From Mobilitalea sp. (GTDB lineage Bacteria > Bacillota_A > Clostridia > Lachnospirales > Lachnospiraceae), in assembly GCA_029974875.1 (NCBI GenBank), contig JARKQP010000945.1, forward strand, positions 1 to 8,541: DNA of 8,541 nt, in the 5' to 3' direction. The number at the start of each line of letters is the position of its first letter. The first letter of the stretch is position 1. The notes beneath the pieces were generated by a model. That model saw only the letters and a program-made list of their open reading frames with translations. It made no database searches and had not been told where the DNA came from. Both the position numbers and the translations under genes were made by a program. Positions 5,869 to 8,541 of this stretch are shown here, in pieces.

Positions 5869-8328
5869 TTATCCTATCGTGACCTTTGAAGCAAATACCT
5901 TCCGCTCTACTATAAGCTTTTCACCTGTAATTAGAAATCCGCCCTGTAAACGGATATCCTGGGAGGAGGCTCCGATATACAGCTCCATGTTTCCCGGCTC
6001 TACCACCTGCTCCATGTTCAGGTCATGGAAGGCCAGCTGTTTCATGTCAATTTCAAAGTGGATCCGCTTTTCTTCCCCTGCTGCCAGCCCAACACGTACA
6101 AATCCGACCAGCTGCTTTGCGGGTCTGGCTACACTTCCTACACAATCCCGGATATATACCTGCGCGATTTCATCCCCGGCACAGGCGCCCTCATTCTTAA
6201 GCTTAAATTCCACCCTCAGGCAGCCGCTGGCTTCCACACAAGGCTCCATCACGAGATCAGAATACCCGAACCTCGTATAGCTGAGCCCATACCCGAAGGG
6301 ATATAAAGGAGCGTTTTTATCCGGGTTAATATATTCCGACCACCCGCCAAGCTCCGCCAGAAAGGGCAGCCTGCTGGAGTACATCGGAATCTGGCCTTCG
6401 TCCTTCAATATTGTTACCGGAAGCTTTCCGCCAGGATTTACGTTACCGGCCAGGACATTAACAATTGCCTGTGCCCCGTTCTGTGCCGGCAGCCAGCCAT
6501 ATAGAACCGCCTTGCTGTTAAGACTGATTTCCGGTGTGGCCAGCGGCCTCCCATCAATAATAACCGATATAACAGGTTTGTTGAGCTTAAATACCTCTTC
6601 CATCATCTCTAATTGGTGTTTTTCCAAATTAATGTTGCTATTGTCCTTATTCTCTCCACAGGTGGCCTCCGGGTCTGTCATGCTCTCCTTTCCGCCCAAT
6701 ACAGCGATTACAAGGTCTGCCTGTTCTACTGCAGCTATTACCGCTTCCCTTCCTCCCTCTTGCATATTCCGGGTATTGCAGCCCCTGGCATGAATGATAT
6801 TTTCCTCTCCAAAGGTCATTTCCATAACCTCTTTGATGGTTTTACAGTCCGGATAGTATTTCTCCATAAATTCGTCCTGGGATTTATATGCTTTACCGGA
6901 GCCTGAACGATGCTGCTTCAGCATAGCTAAAATCACTTCCTTTTGTTCCGGGGAGGGCTGGTCTTCGAATTCTATGCCGAATGCCTTCAGACCATCCTTA
7001 TATTCCGTGATCATTGCCTGGTAAGCCATCTTAGTAAAGTTGTCATCTTCAGAACGATCAAAATCACCACTCGTGGTGCTGGCTGTATTTACTGAGGAAT
7101 AGCCTCCAAAGAAATTGCCCTTGTTATCAGAGGAGGGGCCAATCAGCGCTATCTTAAGCTCCCTGTCCAGGGGCAGGATGCTATCTTCATTTTTCACTAG
7201 GACAATGGATTTTTCCGCTATTTCCTGGGAAAGCCGGGCATATTCTGATTTCCTGGTCTCTTCAAAGAAATCACCAGCCCCGTAAGGATTTTCAAATAAT
7301 CCCAGCTTAAACTTTGTTGCTAATATCCTCCTGACAGAACGGTCAATATACTCTTTCTCAAGCTCTCCCGCCTCTACTGCTTCTTCCAGAAAACGATAAC
7401 AGGTATTTCGGGGCTGTTCCACATCCATCCCGGCTTTTAGGGCTAGAACCGCTGTTTCCTTCTGTGTCTCTGCCACCCGGTATCTGGCATGTGCGTGGCT
7501 TACGCTTCCATAATCCGCAACCGTAACGCCGTTAAAACCAAGCTTATTCCTTAGCACATCCGTCAGCAGCCATTTTGAGGCCGATACCGCCTCCTCGTTT
7601 AAAATGCCATAGCTGTTCATAACGCCCATGACACCGGCTTCCTGAATCGCTGCTTCAAAGGGGACGCAATAGGTATCTAATAGCTTTCGTTCCGCAATCT
7701 GCTGCTCCCCTCCATTTCTTCCTCCTTCTGCATTACCGTATCCAACGAAATGCTTCGCAGTAGCCATGACTTCATCCTTGCCCTGGATCCCTTTTACATA
7801 GGCTGTTCCCATTCTTGCCACCAGATAGGGATCCTCACCGTAGCTTTCACCGATTCTCCCCCATCTCGGATCACGTCCAAGATCAAATAGCGGAGAATGA
7901 ACGGCATGGATACCATAGGCTTTTATCTGTTTGCGGACTACCTCCCCCATTTTGTAAACCAGCTCCGGTTCCCAGGTGGCTGCCGCACCTAAGGATTGGG
8001 GAAATGTGGTGGCACCCGGAATCTGTGCCCCCGCAATTCCTTCATTATGTATCAATGCCGGAATCCCCAGCCTTGTATCCTCCATCAGATACCTCTGAAT
8101 TACCTTAATACGCTCCATATCCTTTTCATTATCACCGGATAGGGAGCTATTCAGATAGCTAACCGTTCCGGTACCGTCCGCTATTTCCGATTTTAAACCC
8201 TCCTCATTAGCTTCCATTCCGGTTACCATGATACAGGATAGCTGCGCTACCTTTTCTTTTAAAGACATTCTGGCAAGTAAATCCTCTACCCTTTCCTCCA
8301 CTGTCCTATTTGGATCCTTGTAAACCAT
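5869..8328 (-). CDS. GH3 beta-glucosidase/beta-xylosidase-type enzyme, three-domain
   Basis: This 819-residue exo-acting glycosidase removes terminal beta-linked sugar, most likely glucose (xylose or related sugars possible). The (beta/alpha)8 domain (about 12-345) carries G-R-D-P-R-W-G-R (151-158), E-S-Y-G-E-D-P-Y-L (161-169), K-H-F (192-194) and the nucleophile Asp272 in V-A-D-Y-G-S-V. The alpha/beta sandwich domain (about 365-645) starts at I-V-L-V-K-N and carries the probable acid/base Glu559 in C-G-E-N-K-D-N-S-N-I-N-L, matching the family's G-E-x-x-D-R-x-x-L. A fibronectin-III-like domain follows (about 690-800) after F-G-Y-G-L-S-Y-T-R-F (678-687). H-N-E-G at 94-97 replaces the commoner L-H-G. 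A charged stretch of about 50 residues (454-506) enlarges the sandwich domain. There is no signal peptide, so it should be cytoplasmic. AAGGAAGGAG (8348-8339, minus strand) lies 10 bases before the ATG. It is convergent with the AraC-type gene. Substrate specificity within GH3 cannot be read with confidence. Confidence 0.92.
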   Translation of the reverse strand: MVYKDPNRTVEERVEDLLARMSLKEKVAQLSCIMVTGMEANEEGLKSEIADGTGTVSYLNSSLSGDNEKDMERIKVIQRYLMEDTRLGIPALIHNEGIAGAQIPGATTFPQSLGAAATWEPELVYKMGEVVRKQIKAYGIHAVHSPLFDLGRDPRWGRIGESYGEDPYLVARMGTAYVKGIQGKDEVMATAKHFVGYGNAEGGRNGGEQQIAERKLLDTYCVPFEAAIQEAGVMGVMNSYGILNEEAVSASKWLLTDVLRNKLGFNGVTVADYGSVSHAHARYRVAETQKETAVLALKAGMDVEQPRNTCYRFLEEAVEAGELEKEYIDRSVRRILATKFKLGLFENPYGAGDFFEETRKSEYARLSQEIAEKSIVLVKNEDSILPLDRELKIALIGPSSDNKGNFFGGYSSVNTASTTSGDFDRSEDDNFTKMAYQAMITEYKDGLKAFGIEFEDQPSPEQKEVILAMLKQHRSGSGKAYKSQDEFMEKYYPDCKTIKEVMEMTFGEENIIHARGCNTRNMQEGGREAVIAAVEQADLVIAVLGGKESMTDPEATCGENKDNSNINLEKHQLEMMEEVFKLNKPVISVIIDGRPLATPEISLNSKAVLYGWLPAQNGAQAIVNVLAGNVNPGGKLPVTILKDEGQIPMYSSRLPFLAELGGWSEYINPDKNAPLYPFGYGLSYTRFGYSDLVMEPCVEASGCLRVEFKLKNEGACAGDEIAQVYIRDCVGSVARPAKQLVGFVRVGLAAGEEKRIHFEIDMKQLAFHDLNMEQVVEPGNMELYIGASSQDIRLQGGFLITGEKLIVERKVFASKVTIG

Positions 8329-8541
8329 ATCCCTTATTCTCCTTCCTTTTTGATGAATTATTGCTAAATAATAGAGTCAAAGCTTTTCTAACTTGAGAAA
8401 ACTTCATTTTATAGTTCATACTATGGATTTCATTTTATCCTTTTATCAGAGTATATGGTTCAATAGTTATAGGATTGTTGTTTATCATGCTTGATTGGTG
8501 CTTATTTATAAAATCCATGTTAGAATTTTGATACCAATTTG
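8329..8541. other. AT-rich upstream region of the large GH3 gene, no gene seen
   Basis: The segment holds the GH3 ribosome binding site (8339-8348) and otherwise only AT-rich DNA. The best minus-strand promoter guess is TTGAAC (8463-8458) with TAAAAT (8437-8432), but the 20-bp spacing is poor. TTCATTTTAT occurs at 8403-8412 and 8429-8438, 26 bp apart, a possible but unconvincing operator pair. There is no clear terminator, so read-through from a gene beyond the window edge is possible. Confidence 0.35.

Noticed and set aside
5879..8108. Open frames on the + strand opposite the large GH3 gene, and one on the - strand opposite the AraC-type gene (5133-5438).
   Set aside because: They are shadows of well-supported genes, with low-complexity or atypical composition and no recognisable domains or translation signals.
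8521..8530. A third copy of TAGAATTTTG upstream of the large GH3 gene, suggesting a shared operator.
   Set aside because: A single 10-mer match is expected many times by chance in this window. A second copy about 24 bp further would lie outside the sequence, so it cannot be judged.
8341..8541. A confident promoter for the large GH3 gene.
   Set aside because: TTGACT at 8380-8375 (minus) has no -10 box at 16-18 bp, and TTGAAC/TAAAAT has a 20-bp spacer. Neither meets the usual standard.

Overview
The window looks like a carbohydrate-utilisation region from a low-to-moderate-GC, anaerobic Gram-positive bacterium, most likely a gut-type Bacillota such as a Lachnospiraceae/Clostridia member. This rests on the protein flavours, strong AGGAGG-type ribosome binding sites, AT-rich intergenic DNA and the class of AraC regulator. 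It is inference from sequence style, not a search result. There are five protein genes. I see no RNA genes, no mobile elements and no CRISPR array.

Layout. (1) Positions 2-895 (+) hold the C-terminal ~90% of a LacI-family regulator whose DNA-binding head lies before the window. Thirty bases later, at 926-2353 (+), is a cytosolic formylglycine-type S1 sulfatase, probably in the same transcript. (2) A long hairpin with a U-tract on either side (2390-2431) separates it from a convergent gene at 2493-4241 (-), a GH3 enzyme of the NagZ/beta-N-acetylhexosaminidase type. (3) A ~240-base regulatory region (4242-4484) carries face-to-face, overlapping promoters for this GH3 gene and for a divergent AraC-family regulator (4485-5753, +). 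(4) A second hairpin (5765-5798) separates the AraC gene from a convergent gene at 5869-8328 (-), a large three-domain GH3 beta-glucosidase/beta-xylosidase-type enzyme. (5) The last ~210 bases are an AT-rich leader upstream of that gene.

How the parts could work together. None of the three enzymes has a signal peptide or membrane segment, so all should act in the cytoplasm on imported oligosaccharides or glycosides. The sulfatase would remove a sulfate ester. The NagZ-like GH3 would release a terminal beta-linked N-acetylhexosamine, and the large GH3 a terminal beta-glucoside or related sugar. The LacI-type protein probably controls the sulfatase unit, and the AraC-type protein the divergent GH3 gene and perhaps the second one. 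A shared substrate, such as a sulfated host or dietary glycan, is plausible but unproven. No transporter, sugar kinase or sulfatase-maturing enzyme lies in the window, and the three enzymes sit in three separate transcription units.

I find no clearly undescribed system. The points most worth checking are the intracellular sulfatase plus two GH3 enzymes, the hydrolase-or-phosphorylase question for the NagZ-like enzyme, and the compact divergent promoter region with its repeats.
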